A model generated the notes under the pieces. It saw only the letters and a list, made by a program, of their open reading frames with translations. It did not search any database and was not told where the DNA came from. The translations under genes and the position numbers were made by a program. This document shows positions 35,501 to 43,596 of a DNA stretch of 64,000 nt, in pieces. Position 1 is the stretch's first letter. Every line of letters starts with the position of its first letter. This DNA is from Leptotrichia wadei (GTDB lineage Bacteria; Fusobacteriota; Fusobacteriia; Fusobacteriales; Leptotrichiaceae): the NCBI RefSeq assembly GCF_007990545.2, contig NZ_AP019829.2, positions 124,001 through 188,000 of the forward strand, read 5' to 3'.

Positions 35501-35576
35501 AGCAAGGAATGATCACTTGCCTATTAGTAAACAAATAAAACATAGTTTTACTTTTTTAAATAGGATTCAGTATTTT
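35501..35576. repeat. Dispersed intergenic repeat, copy between spoVG and the YwaF-like gene
   Basis: AGCAAGGAATGATCACTTGC, then CTATTAGTAAACAAATAAAA, then a TTACTTTTTTAAATAGGATT box and CAGTAT. Word order matches 47127-47205 (CCTTGTCAGTAAACAGTATA, TTTTTTAAATGGAATTTGGG, TAT), so the copies share an origin. Confidence 0.5.
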
Positions 35577-35580
35577 TTTA

Positions 35581-36258
35581 TTATATAGTTTTTTTATTTT
35601 TTTTCATAATTGGAAGATAAAACAAAAATTGTAAAAAAATCATTGTTAATATTAAAACAATATCATATAGCCAAATTGGTTTTATAAAGCTTACTTGTGA
35701 AATAATATAGCTTTTTAAGAACATTGCATTTATTCCTTTAAAAATAAAATTATATGTAAATGCATATAAAAATATGAAAAGCAATGTAATTATTGATTGA
35801 ATAAGTCCTTTTTTTGTAGGTTTTTCATTCAAATAAGCATATCCAAAAAAAGCTGTAAATACAATAAGTGCATGCATTATCATAAAAATATACACGTAAT
35901 AGTTATCATGGTAATAGATTATTCCAGGCAAAATTAATGCTAAAACTGGTCCAAAAGTTAAATAATAGACTGCATTATACAAGAATTTTGTTCTGAAAAT
36001 TAAATATAGTCCTGCAAAAATTGCTGCAAAATTACAAAGATGTACTGGCATAACATTTGTTACAGGCTCATTTTGATACATCAGCCTGTAAATTGAATCA
36101 ACTATTTTAAATATTAGTAAAAAATAACCTAAAATTGTTGAATATTTTTCTATGTTTATATCCTTAAAAATTTTTGGAACGTAAAATAAGAATATACAAA
36201 TTAAAGTTGATACTACAAAGGTTTCTATGTGAATTGGGCTAAAATAACTAAAAGTCAA
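35581..36258 (-). CDS. YwaF/TMEM164-like integral membrane protein
   Basis: A 225-residue protein with about seven hydrophobic helices. The phrase MPVHLCNFAAIFAGLYLIF, then the conserved YLTFGPVLALILPG and a later IMHALIVF, match the TIGR02206 (YwaF) family, whose eukaryotic relative is TMEM164. The TMEM164 relative is an acyltransferase, with the Cys of the HLCN motif as a candidate catalytic residue; bacterial members are untested. Start appears to be TTG 36258, with AAAGGAG 8 bases upstream. It is on the opposite strand to spoVG and probably co-transcribed with the upstream esterase gene. Confidence 0.8.
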   Translation of the reverse strand: MTFSYFSPIHIETFVVSTLICIFLFYVPKIFKDINIEKYSTILGYFLLIFKIVDSIYRLMYQNEPVTNVMPVHLCNFAAIFAGLYLIFRTKFLYNAVYYLTFGPVLALILPGIIYYHDNYYVYIFMIMHALIVFTAFFGYAYLNEKPTKKGLIQSIITLLFIFLYAFTYNFIFKGINAMFLKSYIISQVSFIKPIWLYDIVLILTMIFLQFLFYLPIMKKNKKTI

Positions 36259-36325
36259 AATTTCTCCTTTCTTATTTCCTTTTTTTCTTTTCTTCTTATT
36301 TTTATTTGAAATTTTTCAATGCTCT

Positions 36326-37627
36326 TCATTGTTTTGATTGTAAAAACATCCAGTCTTTTATTCCAGGTATGCTATAGGCTACCTTCCAAGTTCCAGAATG
36401 TTCTAAACCAGGGTTAGCATCTTTAGGCAAGTATGGATTTGTGTCTTTTTCAAGTGTTGTGTATTTTATATTTGACTTTTGGGCAATGACCTTTCTTGCT
36501 CCTTCTAGAAATTGTGCATCTGTGTAGTCGGCTCTCCAACTATCTTTGGCTACTGTAGCTCCTCTTTTTATAAGTTCACTTGTAATCGCATTCATTCCTG
36601 GATAGGCTTTTGCATCGCCAGTTGAAACTGTTATCCATAGATTATTTCTTGCCATAGTAGATACTTCTTTCGGATCCCATTGACAAGCTACTAAATATGA
36701 AGCAGCAAATAATTCTGGATATTTATAGTTCATAACGATAGCCATCATTCCGCCCATTGATTGCCCTGTTGCATATAATTTTTTTTCATCAATACTATAT
36801 TTTGAAATTAAATAATCTTTTATTAAATTTACAGTTGCATCCAAATCACTTGTGATATCTCCATTATCATCCACTACTTTTCTTGAATATTGAGGAGCTA
36901 GCACAAATGCCTCGTGTCTTTCCTGTTCTTCAGGAGTTGCAAATGAAATAGCACCGTTTCCTTGAAGCAAGGTAGTTTTTGTATCTTCACTTAAAACTCC
37001 CGCATCGTGCATAAACAGCACAAGTGGATATTTTTTATTTTTATCATAATTTTTTGGAATATAAAGATTATATTTTACAGTTGTCCCAGTTTTTGGATCT
37101 TTATATACAAACTGCTTAAAATTTTCCACAATTAAATTTTTGATCTTGTTATTTTCAAGTATCGCAATACTTTTTTCTAATTTTTTGCCATTTGTAAATA
37201 AAATATCTTCCTTTTGTGTTACTTTAGAAGTTGCCTTTTTCATTTGAAATCCTACTTCATCATTTCCTTCAAGACGAAGAGAAGCTCCACTATCTTTTGG
37301 ATTTAATTCGATAATGACAAATCTTCCGTCTTTTACAATGTCAGTTTTTTCTGGACGAGTATTTGAATAAATTTTTTCAACAGTTCTGTCTGATACTGTA
37401 AAAGTATTTTTTGTCAGCTGTGAATTTACTACTTTTTCATTAAATTCTAAAATAATATGTGTAATTTGCTGTCCTGTTCCGAAAACTTCCGTTACAGATG
37501 TTACACTTCTTATTCCTCTAGGATATTTTATTTTTTCAGTCTTGAATGCAGTAGTTGTTTCTGCTGAAATAATGCAAGTTGATATTAACATACCGAAAAA
37601 TGCTAAAAATAATAGTATTTTTTTCAT
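36326..37627 (-). CDS. Secreted alpha/beta-hydrolase esterase with N-terminal Ig-like domain
   Basis: A 433-residue exported enzyme. Signal peptide about 1-22 (KKILLFLAFFGMLISTCIISA). Residues 30-170 form a beta-rich domain, and 175-433 form the catalytic alpha/beta-hydrolase region of the PHB-depolymerase/prolyl-oligopeptidase-like type: YNLYIPKNYDKNKKYPLVLF, the oxyanion side LFMHDAG, and the nucleophile elbow GQSMGGMMA (about 291-299). The final His probably is in PGLEHSGTW. GGAGG lies before ATG. Probable substrates are acetylated or feruloylated carbohydrates or peptides; none can be chosen from sequence. Confidence 0.85.
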   Translation of the reverse strand: MKKILLFLAFFGMLISTCIISAETTTAFKTEKIKYPRGIRSVTSVTEVFGTGQQITHIILEFNEKVVNSQLTKNTFTVSDRTVEKIYSNTRPEKTDIVKDGRFVIIELNPKDSGASLRLEGNDEVGFQMKKATSKVTQKEDILFTNGKKLEKSIAILENNKIKNLIVENFKQFVYKDPKTGTTVKYNLYIPKNYDKNKKYPLVLFMHDAGVLSEDTKTTLLQGNGAISFATPEEQERHEAFVLAPQYSRKVVDDNGDITSDLDATVNLIKDYLISKYSIDEKKLYATGQSMGGMMAIVMNYKYPELFAASYLVACQWDPKEVSTMARNNLWITVSTGDAKAYPGMNAITSELIKRGATVAKDSWRADYTDAQFLEGARKVIAQKSNIKYTTLEKDTNPYLPKDANPGLEHSGTWKVAYSIPGIKDWMFLQSKQ

Positions 37628-37778
37628 AGATATTCCTCCTTTATTATTTTTTATCAGATATACTCTATAACTTTTTTATTCTATTATTTTAAAGAAAAGC
37701 CTTTGATAAATTTTACCATAATTTTTCTATATTTCAAAATTTTTTGCCTTTTATTTTTGACAATATATTCAATTTAGT

Positions 37779-37807
37779 TTGTCATTTTTTTAGTTTTATG
37801 GTAAACT
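37779..37807 (+). promoter_or_regulatory. Predicted promoter of radC
   Basis: TTGTCA (37779-37784) and TAAACT (37802-37807) with a 17-base spacer, 70 bases before the radC start. Confidence 0.55.
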
Positions 37808-37876
37808 ATTTAAGTAAAAGCAAGGCATTTTTAGAGAAATTTGACTTGTATTATTGATATTTTTCTGGGGGGAAAA

Positions 37877-38611
37877 ATGAAGAGGGATAATGGAAATAAA
37901 AATAATGAAAAAATAGGTTTTGAACAAATATTGGATGAAGAAAAGGAAAAAGGACATCGAGAAAGATTAAGACAACGATTCTTGTTAACAGGGTCAAAGG
38001 GATTTACAGATTATGAAATTTTGGAATTGTTGCTTACCTATATAGTTACTAGGAAAAATTGTAGAGGAATTGCAAATGAACTTTTGAGGAAATATCGGGA
38101 TTTGTATACAATTTTGAAACAGCCTGGAGAAGAATTGCAGAAAAATAAGTATATGACTGAAAGAACAGTTGTATTTTTTAAACTTTTGTTTGAGATAATT
38201 GAAAATGAATTATATAAAAAAGTATGTAATGAGCGAATTGTGCTTTCAAGTAATCTTAAACTGCTGAAATATTTGGAATTTTCTCTTTTAAATAGGGATA
38301 TTGAAGTATTTAAAGTGTTATTTTTGAATACACAAAATGAACTATTAAAAGAAGAGGAGCTTTTTTTTGGAACGATTGACAGGAGTACGGTCTATATTCG
38401 GGAATTGGTAAAAAAAATTTTAGAATATAATGCAAAGGGAGTAATTTTGGTACATAATCATCCATCAGGTTCATTAAAACCGTCAGAATCTGATATTTTA
38501 TTGACAAGAAAATTGAAGGAAGTTTTTGAGAATATAGAAATACGGTTGCTGGATCATTTAATAATAAGTGAGAAGGGGCATTTTAGTTTCTTGGAAGGTG
38601 GGATTTTATGA
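37877..38611 (+). CDS. radC: RadC-family JAB/MPN protein
   Basis: A 244-residue protein of the RadC (UPF0758) family. An N-terminal helix-hairpin-helix-like part (about 35-90, YEILELLLTYIVTRKN) is followed by the JAB/MPN metalloprotease-like domain. LVHNHPSGSLKPSESD provides the His-x-His and Asp metal ligands, and ELLLFFGTID-like sequence leads the domain (EEELFFGTIDRSTVY). The start ATG 37877 follows GGGGGG; an in-frame TTG at 37841 is less likely. A role in DNA repair was suggested historically but is not established; some members act in natural transformation or mobile elements. Confidence 0.9.
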   Translation: MKRDNGNKNNEKIGFEQILDEEKEKGHRERLRQRFLLTGSKGFTDYEILELLLTYIVTRKNCRGIANELLRKYRDLYTILKQPGEELQKNKYMTERTVVFFKLLFEIIENELYKKVCNERIVLSSNLKLLKYLEFSLLNRDIEVFKVLFLNTQNELLKEEELFFGTIDRSTVYIRELVKKILEYNAKGVILVHNHPSGSLKPSESDILLTRKLKEVFENIEIRLLDHLIISEKGHFSFLEGGIL

Positions 38612-39114
38612 AAATAATAAATATAAAATTTAGGAAAACAAAAAAAGTTTATCCGTTTATGATAAGTGATTTAGAAGATTATAAAAAGGGAGATTATGTT
38701 CTTGTAGATACAATTCGTGGTGAACAAATAGGCATAGTTCTCGGAATTGCTTTAAATAAAGGAAATAGTGAGCAAGATGATTTGAAAATTAGGGAAGTAA
38801 AAAGAAAATTAACAGAAGAGGAAGTAAAAAAATTAGCAGATTTGGATAAAAAAGCTGATGAAGCATATTTTAAATGTAAAAAAATTGTAAAAAGGCTGCT
38901 TCCTGAAATGAATCTTGTTATTGGAGAGTATACATTTGATGAAGGAAAGCTAATTTTTTATTTTACAGCGAATAACAGGCTTGATTTTAGAGAATTGGTA
39001 AAGGAAGTAAATAAGACATTTAAAAAAAGAGTGGAATTTTATCAAATTAAGACAAATGATGAAGGAAGAATTTTGTCAGCTTTTGGGAAATATGGACGTG
39101 AAATTTACTGGTAA
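38608..39114 (+). CDS. PSP1-domain protein (short RicT/YaaT-like)
   Basis: A 168-residue protein with the PSP1 domain. The early segment LEDYKKGDYVLVDTIRGEQ is the usual start of the domain and EYTFDEGKLIFYFTANNRLD plus DFRELVKEV the end. Bacillus YaaT (RicT), about 275 residues, forms an Fe-S-bearing complex with RicA and RicF that affects RNase Y. This one is shorter and has only two Cys, so it may lack the cluster. ATG overlaps the radC stop (ATGA). Confidence 0.78.
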   Translation: MKIINIKFRKTKKVYPFMISDLEDYKKGDYVLVDTIRGEQIGIVLGIALNKGNSEQDDLKIREVKRKLTEEEVKKLADLDKKADEAYFKCKKIVKRLLPEMNLVIGEYTFDEGKLIFYFTANNRLDFRELVKEVNKTFKKRVEFYQIKTNDEGRILSAFGKYGREIYW

Positions 39115-39283
39115 AATTAAAACTTAAAATATGAAAGAAGTTAAAGTCATACTTAGCTTAAATTTTTTACTTTGAAAAGTTATCAAATTTATTTAGTAAT
39201 AATTGAACTGCATATTAAATAATATTTTTACTGATTGTAATAGTGAAATTATTAAGGACTAAATAATAGATAGTATTTATAGT

Positions 39284-39307
39284 AGCAAGGGGTCAAGACC
39301 CCTTGTC
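39284..39307. repeat. Dispersed hairpin repeat GCAAGGGGTC/GACCCCTTGT
   Basis: GCAAGGGGTC (39285-39294) and GACCCCTTGT (39297-39306) form a near-perfect 10-base inverted repeat around AA. The same hairpin is at 62226-62247 and, one base different, at 60844-60861. It lies in the 500-base gap 39115-39614, which otherwise holds no gene; a small tandem duplication GTGGATATTT is at 39521-39540. Confidence 0.7.
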
Positions 39308-39563
39308 AAAAAATAATGTAAGAATATAAAAGATCAAAATTAATTAAACATTGTATTAATGGGATTTTATAGATTTTTTATAAATGATAATAAATAATAT
39401 TTAGTTGAAAGAGTGATTTATCTTGTTGAAGAGATAAATAAAATATTGTTTTATTTTAATATTTTAAAATGATAAAAAGGATAATTTTTCAGGAATTTGA
39501 TAATTTAAATTAAAAAAAATGTGGATATTTGTGGATATTTGTAAAAATTTTTTTAAAAAAGAG

Positions 39564-39592
39564 TTGAAATATTTGAAAATATATGTTATACT
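39564..39592 (+). promoter_or_regulatory. Predicted promoter of the tRNA cluster
   Basis: TTGAAA (39564-39569) and TATACT (39587-39592) with a 17-base spacer; the first tRNA begins 22 bases further. Confidence 0.7.
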
Positions 39593-39614
39593 TATTGAGT
39601 AATAAAGTTAATGT

Positions 39615-39690
39615 GGTCGCATAGCTCAGTTGGGAGAGCACCTGCCTTACAAGCAGGGGGTCATTGGTTCGAGCCCAATTGTGACCACCA
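39615..39690 (+). tRNA. tRNA-Val (anticodon TAC)
   Basis: A full cloverleaf: acceptor GGTCGCA pairs with TGTGACC (one wobble), D arm GCTC/GAGC, anticodon stem CCTGC/GCAGG with loop CTTACAA giving anticodon TAC, and T arm ATTGG/CCAAT with TTCGAGC. The CCA end is encoded. Confidence 0.97.
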
Positions 39691-39697
39691 TTTTTAT

Positions 39698-39774
39698 GGA
39701 GGTGTAGCTCAGCTGGTTAGAGTGCTTGCCTGTCACGCAAGATGTCGCGAGTTCGAGTCTCGTCACTTCCGCCA
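39698..39774 (+). tRNA. tRNA-Asp (anticodon GTC)
   Basis: Acceptor GGAGGTG pairs with CACTTCC (one wobble). Anticodon stem CTTGC/GCAAG with loop CTGTCAC gives GTC, and the T loop is TTCGAGT. Discriminator G and encoded CCA follow. It lies 7 bases after tRNA-Val. Confidence 0.97.
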
Positions 39775-39777
39775 TTT

Positions 39778-39853
39778 GCCCAGATAGCTCAGTCGGTAGA
39801 GCAAGGGACTGAAAATCCCTGTGTCCGTGGTTCGATTCCGCGTCTGGGCACCA
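39778..39853 (+). tRNA. tRNA-Phe (anticodon GAA)
   Basis: Acceptor GCCCAGA pairs with TCTGGGC. Anticodon stem AGGGA/TCCCT has the loop CTGAAAA, giving GAA; the T loop is TTCGATT. Discriminator A and encoded CCA are present. It lies 3 bases after tRNA-Asp. Confidence 0.97.
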
Positions 39854-39880
39854 TCATAACAACTAAAATTAGAATATATA

Positions 39881-39918
39881 GTGCAAATCAGTAATCATGC
39901 TGTTTTGCATTTTTTTTT
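39881..39918 (+). terminator. Terminator of the tRNA cluster
   Basis: TGCAA (39882-39886) and inner CAG pair with CTG and TTGCA (39905-39909), followed by nine T residues. The remaining gap to 40267 shows no gene. Confidence 0.7.
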
Positions 39919-40267
39919 ATTATTTTTTCAAACAGCAAATTTTTTTAGTAAAAGATCAATATTTTATTTGAAAAATAGAAAATACACTCAAACCTATTTA
40001 AAATTAAACTATTAAAGATCATATAAATTCAGGCTTTGAGTAAAATAGTCATGATTTTTGAGTTTAGTTTTTAAAGCAGTTTTTTATATATTTTATCTAT
40101 TTATGATAAAGGATTAAACAGAATTTATAGATGAACCCATTAATTTAATGGAAAATGATATTGGAATTTTTTTTGAAAAATTAATTTAACTGCTTTATCT
40201 AATAAAAAGGTATTTTACAAGGAAAAAGATTGCTCATATTAAGAATATGAGGTTAATAGAAAAAGAT

Positions 40268-40317
40268 TGACAAATTAGAAAAAAAATTATATTATAATAC
40301 AATGACTTATAAGTCAA
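40268..40317 (+). promoter_or_regulatory. Promoter and palindromic operator of the TetR/RND operon
   Basis: TTGACA (40268-40273) stands 17 bases before TATTAT (40291-40296), which overlaps TATAAT (40294-40299). Directly downstream is a perfect 14-base palindrome TGACTTATAAGTCA (40304-40317), at the predicted transcription start. The placement and size fit a TetR-family operator, so the regulator at 40339 probably represses its own operon. Confidence 0.7.
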
Positions 40318-40338
40318 TTTTTATTGTTAGGTAGGAAA

Positions 40339-40959
40339 ATGTTTGAGAAAGAGAAAAATATAAAAAAACAGAAAAAAAGGAAAATATTGGAAAAGGCTTT
40401 TGAATTGTTTAGGAAAAATGGGTATAAGGATACAAAAGTTGAGGATATAACAAGGAAGTTGGGAATTTCAAAAGGGAGTTTTTATACGTATTTTAAGACA
40501 AAAGAGGAACTTTTATATGAATTATTAGAAAATGTAAAAAAATCTGAAATGGAAAGATATTCAAAAGTAGAAATTGATGAAAATCCGAAAAAAACTTTGG
40601 AAAATTTTATTAAAGAAAGATTTAAAAGTTTCCTTGAGCTTTTGAATAATGCGGATATTGGAATAATGAATTCTTTTACCCAGAATACAATTGTAGGAAA
40701 GTTTCGTGAAGAAATGACAAAATTTTTCAAGAGTTTTATTAAGGAAAATATACTTTTACGATATGAAAGTAACAAAGAATATGATATGGAAATTATTTCA
40801 GATTTTATAATTTTGGCAATTAATAATTGTTTGATTGAAAAAATTGTGTGTAAAAAAGAGTATACTTTTTCTTCAAAAGAAGAGTTTGATGGGATAGTGG
40901 AGGATAATCAGAAATTGATTAATGAAATTGTAAAATTCGTCGATAATGCATTGAAATAG
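40339..40959 (+). CDS. TetR/AcrR-family repressor
   Basis: A 206-residue regulator. The N-terminal helix-turn-helix (about 10-60) has ILEKAFELFRKNGYKDTKVE and ITRKLGISKGSFYTYFKTKE, the standard TetR DNA-binding block. The C-terminal all-helical ligand domain is variable. ATG 40339 follows AGGTAGG; the frame extends 5 codons upstream to a TTG. It is the first gene of a TolC, adaptor and RND pump run and has a palindrome at its promoter, so it should repress the pump until a ligand binds. Confidence 0.93.
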   Translation: MFEKEKNIKKQKKRKILEKAFELFRKNGYKDTKVEDITRKLGISKGSFYTYFKTKEELLYELLENVKKSEMERYSKVEIDENPKKTLENFIKERFKSFLELLNNADIGIMNSFTQNTIVGKFREEMTKFFKSFIKENILLRYESNKEYDMEIISDFIILAINNCLIEKIVCKKEYTFSSKEEFDGIVEDNQKLINEIVKFVDNALK

Positions 40960-40977
40960 ATTAAATAGGAGGACAAA

Positions 40978-42249
40978 ATGAAAAAAAATAAATTGCGAAT
41001 GATAGTGGTGTCATTATTATTATTAATTGCAATCCCAGGTTTTGCAGAAAAAATAACGATACAGGAAGCAGCAGAAATGGCAATTAAGAATAATAAAGAT
41101 ATTAAAATTGAAATGCTGAAAGCAGAACAAGGGAAAATAGACGTGGATAGAGCATGGGCAAGTAAATTTTTTACAGTAGGTTATTCGGGAAGTGCTCAAG
41201 GGCATTTAGATAAAGATTTTAATAGAACTGGAGAGGCTTATCAACATTATTTGACATTATCGCAGCCTATTTATACAGGAGGAAAATTGAAATTGAATCA
41301 TGAGATAAGTAAGGAAAAATTGACATTGTCACAGCTTAGTTTGGATAAAGTGAAAAAGGATACAGTTCTAAGTACAGTTCAAGCATACATTGATGTCTAT
41401 AATGCGATGAGTACATTAGGAGTATTGCAAAAGTCAAAAGAAACGTTAGATGAAAATCTAAAAACTCAAAAAGAATTGTATGATTTGAGAATGACAACTC
41501 AGCCAGAGCTTACAGAGGCAGAAAGAAGCGTGGCATCCATTGAAGCACAAATTGTAGAGCAAGAGGGAAATATAGAAGTTTCAAAGGAAGCATTGGGAAT
41601 TTTAATTGGAGTGAAAAATAGTTCACAAATTGAGATAGTTCCATTTGGAGTAGAAGATAACTTTACAAAAACAATTAAATTGGATGAGGATTTGGCAAAA
41701 TTACCAATTGAAAATACAGAATATAAAATGGCCGTTAAACAAAATGATTTAAGTAAGAAAAATATAAAAGTACAAGAAGCTGATTTTAAGCCAACAGTTA
41801 GTGGAATGATAAATTATGGTGTATTGCAAAGTCAAGATAAATTTGGAAATATTTTTAAAACAAAAAACTTTACAACTTCAGCTGGGGTAAAATGGAGCTG
41901 GGATATATTTGACTGGGGAACAAGAAAAAATAATGTGAATTATGCGAAAAAGACTCAGGAAATATCAGCAGTTCAAGTAGAACAAACTTTGGAAACTGTC
42001 CAAGCAAACATGAAAAAAACTTATTATCAATTAAGATCATTGGAAAAAAGCATAGCAGCATTGCAATTGGCAGTACAAAAGGCGGAAGAATCGTATAATC
42101 TAGAAAAAGAAAGATATTCTTATAGATTGATTACGATGGAAAATTTATTGCAATCAGAAACAAATTTGAGACAAGCTAGAGTAAATTATGCACAGGCTAA
42201 ATTGAATTATTACTTTTTAGTATCTAAATACGGAGCATTTTTAGATTAG
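40978..42249 (+). CDS. TolC-family outer-membrane channel
   Basis: A 423-residue exported protein with signal peptide about 1-23 (ending PGFA). Long coiled helices and two repeated halves are typical for TolC/OprM proteins, which trimerise as outer-membrane ducts. TLSQPIYTGGKLKL and the later WSWDIFDWGTRKNNV are the usual strand-and-turn regions. GGAGG precedes ATG. The adaptor and RND permease genes follow, so this is the exit channel of the tripartite pump. Presence of TolC is direct evidence for an outer membrane. Confidence 0.93.
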   Translation: MKKNKLRMIVVSLLLLIAIPGFAEKITIQEAAEMAIKNNKDIKIEMLKAEQGKIDVDRAWASKFFTVGYSGSAQGHLDKDFNRTGEAYQHYLTLSQPIYTGGKLKLNHEISKEKLTLSQLSLDKVKKDTVLSTVQAYIDVYNAMSTLGVLQKSKETLDENLKTQKELYDLRMTTQPELTEAERSVASIEAQIVEQEGNIEVSKEALGILIGVKNSSQIEIVPFGVEDNFTKTIKLDEDLAKLPIENTEYKMAVKQNDLSKKNIKVQEADFKPTVSGMINYGVLQSQDKFGNIFKTKNFTTSAGVKWSWDIFDWGTRKNNVNYAKKTQEISAVQVEQTLETVQANMKKTYYQLRSLEKSIAALQLAVQKAEESYNLEKERYSYRLITMENLLQSETNLRQARVNYAQAKLNYYFLVSKYGAFLD

Positions 42250-42343
42250 AAATATTTAAAAAAATGGGATAATTAAAATTTATAAATTTTTATAAATGAC
42301 TATTGAAAAATAAGAAAAATAAAAATAGGAAATAGGAGGAAAA

Positions 42344-43543
42344 ATGAAAATAAATAAAAAAGCAATTATAGTAATGATAGTGTTGGCATTACTTACTGTT
42401 TCATGTGGAAAGAAAAAACCAAAAGGAAATTTATCTACAGCAAGACCAGTAAAAGTGCAAGTAATTGGTCAAAATCAAATGTCGTTGGGATACACGGCGA
42501 GCGGGTCGATAAAAGGGATTGAAGAAATACCGTATACAGCGACTTCAAGTGGGGAAGTTGTAGTAATTAATGGAAAAAATGGTGATTATGTGAATGCAGG
42601 GCAAGTAATTGTGGCAATTGATAATCAAGCGGCAAGATCTGGTGTTAGAGAGGCTGTTTCAAATGTAAGAACGGCAGAATCTAATATTAGTTCGGCACAT
42701 GGAGATATTAGTGCAGCTAAAGGTAATATAGCATCAGCAGAAGCAGCAGTGGAAGAAGCGAGAATTAATTATCAAAAATATAAAATGTTATATGATAAAA
42801 GATTAATTACAGAAACTGATTTCTTGACAGCACAAACAAAATTAAGTTCGGCACAAGCTAACTTAAATTCAGCTAGAAGTAATTATAATACAGCGGTAAA
42901 TGCATTATCTTCGAGAAGAAACAGTTTGAGTTCGGCACAAGCTAATTTAGCTACAGCAAATGACACTAACAGTAAAACTGTTATTAAAACTAAAGTTAGC
43001 GGATATATTGCAAATATGGATTTAGAAAGACATCAACAAGTATCAGCAGGAGCAAAATTATTTACATTGGTTAATGAGAGTGAAATGAAATTGGAAATTG
43101 GAGTTCCAGCAGAGATTGTTAAAAAAATTCAAATGGGATCACAAGCAACTATAAAAGTTGATGAATTGAATGGTAAGGAAATTGTTGGAACAGTTTATGA
43201 AATAGCAGCTTCAGCTGATTCAGCTAGTAGACAATTTATTGTAAAAGTTAAATTCCCTAATCCAGATAGAGAGTTAAAAAGTGGAATGTATGGAAAAGCA
43301 AATATTGCAACAGGAGCTGAAGATGGGTTGATTATTCCTAAAAAGGCGATTGTAGTAAGAGGAGTTCAGCAAGTTATTTATGTTATTAGAGATGGTAAAG
43401 CAGTTATGATACCGATAAATATTTCTAATCAAAATGAAACTTATGCGGCAGTGACTGGTGATGGCTTGACAGCTGGAGATCAGTTGGTTGTTGATGGACA
43501 AAATGTTGTACAAGCAAATGAAAAAGTAAATATTGTGCAATAA
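42344..43543 (+). CDS. RND efflux periplasmic adaptor lipoprotein
   Basis: A 399-residue membrane-fusion protein. The N-terminal signal ends in the lipobox LTVSC (about 17-21). It has the biotinyl/lipoyl half motifs (GEVVVINGKNGDYVNAGQVI and TKVSGYIANMDLERHQQVSA), an alpha hairpin of about 100 residues rich in Ala/Ser between them, then the beta-barrel and membrane-proximal domains. GGAGG lies 6 bases before ATG. It bridges the TolC channel and the RND permease genes on each side. Confidence 0.94.
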   Translation: MKINKKAIIVMIVLALLTVSCGKKKPKGNLSTARPVKVQVIGQNQMSLGYTASGSIKGIEEIPYTATSSGEVVVINGKNGDYVNAGQVIVAIDNQAARSGVREAVSNVRTAESNISSAHGDISAAKGNIASAEAAVEEARINYQKYKMLYDKRLITETDFLTAQTKLSSAQANLNSARSNYNTAVNALSSRRNSLSSAQANLATANDTNSKTVIKTKVSGYIANMDLERHQQVSAGAKLFTLVNESEMKLEIGVPAEIVKKIQMGSQATIKVDELNGKEIVGTVYEIAASADSASRQFIVKVKFPNPDRELKSGMYGKANIATGAEDGLIIPKKAIVVRGVQQVIYVIRDGKAVMIPINISNQNETYAAVTGDGLTAGDQLVVDGQNVVQANEKVNIVQ

Positions 43544-43596
43544 TATACGAAAAATAGAGAAAGGAGTGTACGGTTATTGTAATCGTATGAGATAAA

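Noticed and set aside
43566-43595. Nine-codon leader before the RND permease (GTG 43566)
   Set aside because: The GGAG overlaps the proposed start codon, so initiation there is unlikely; only weak evidence for coupling.
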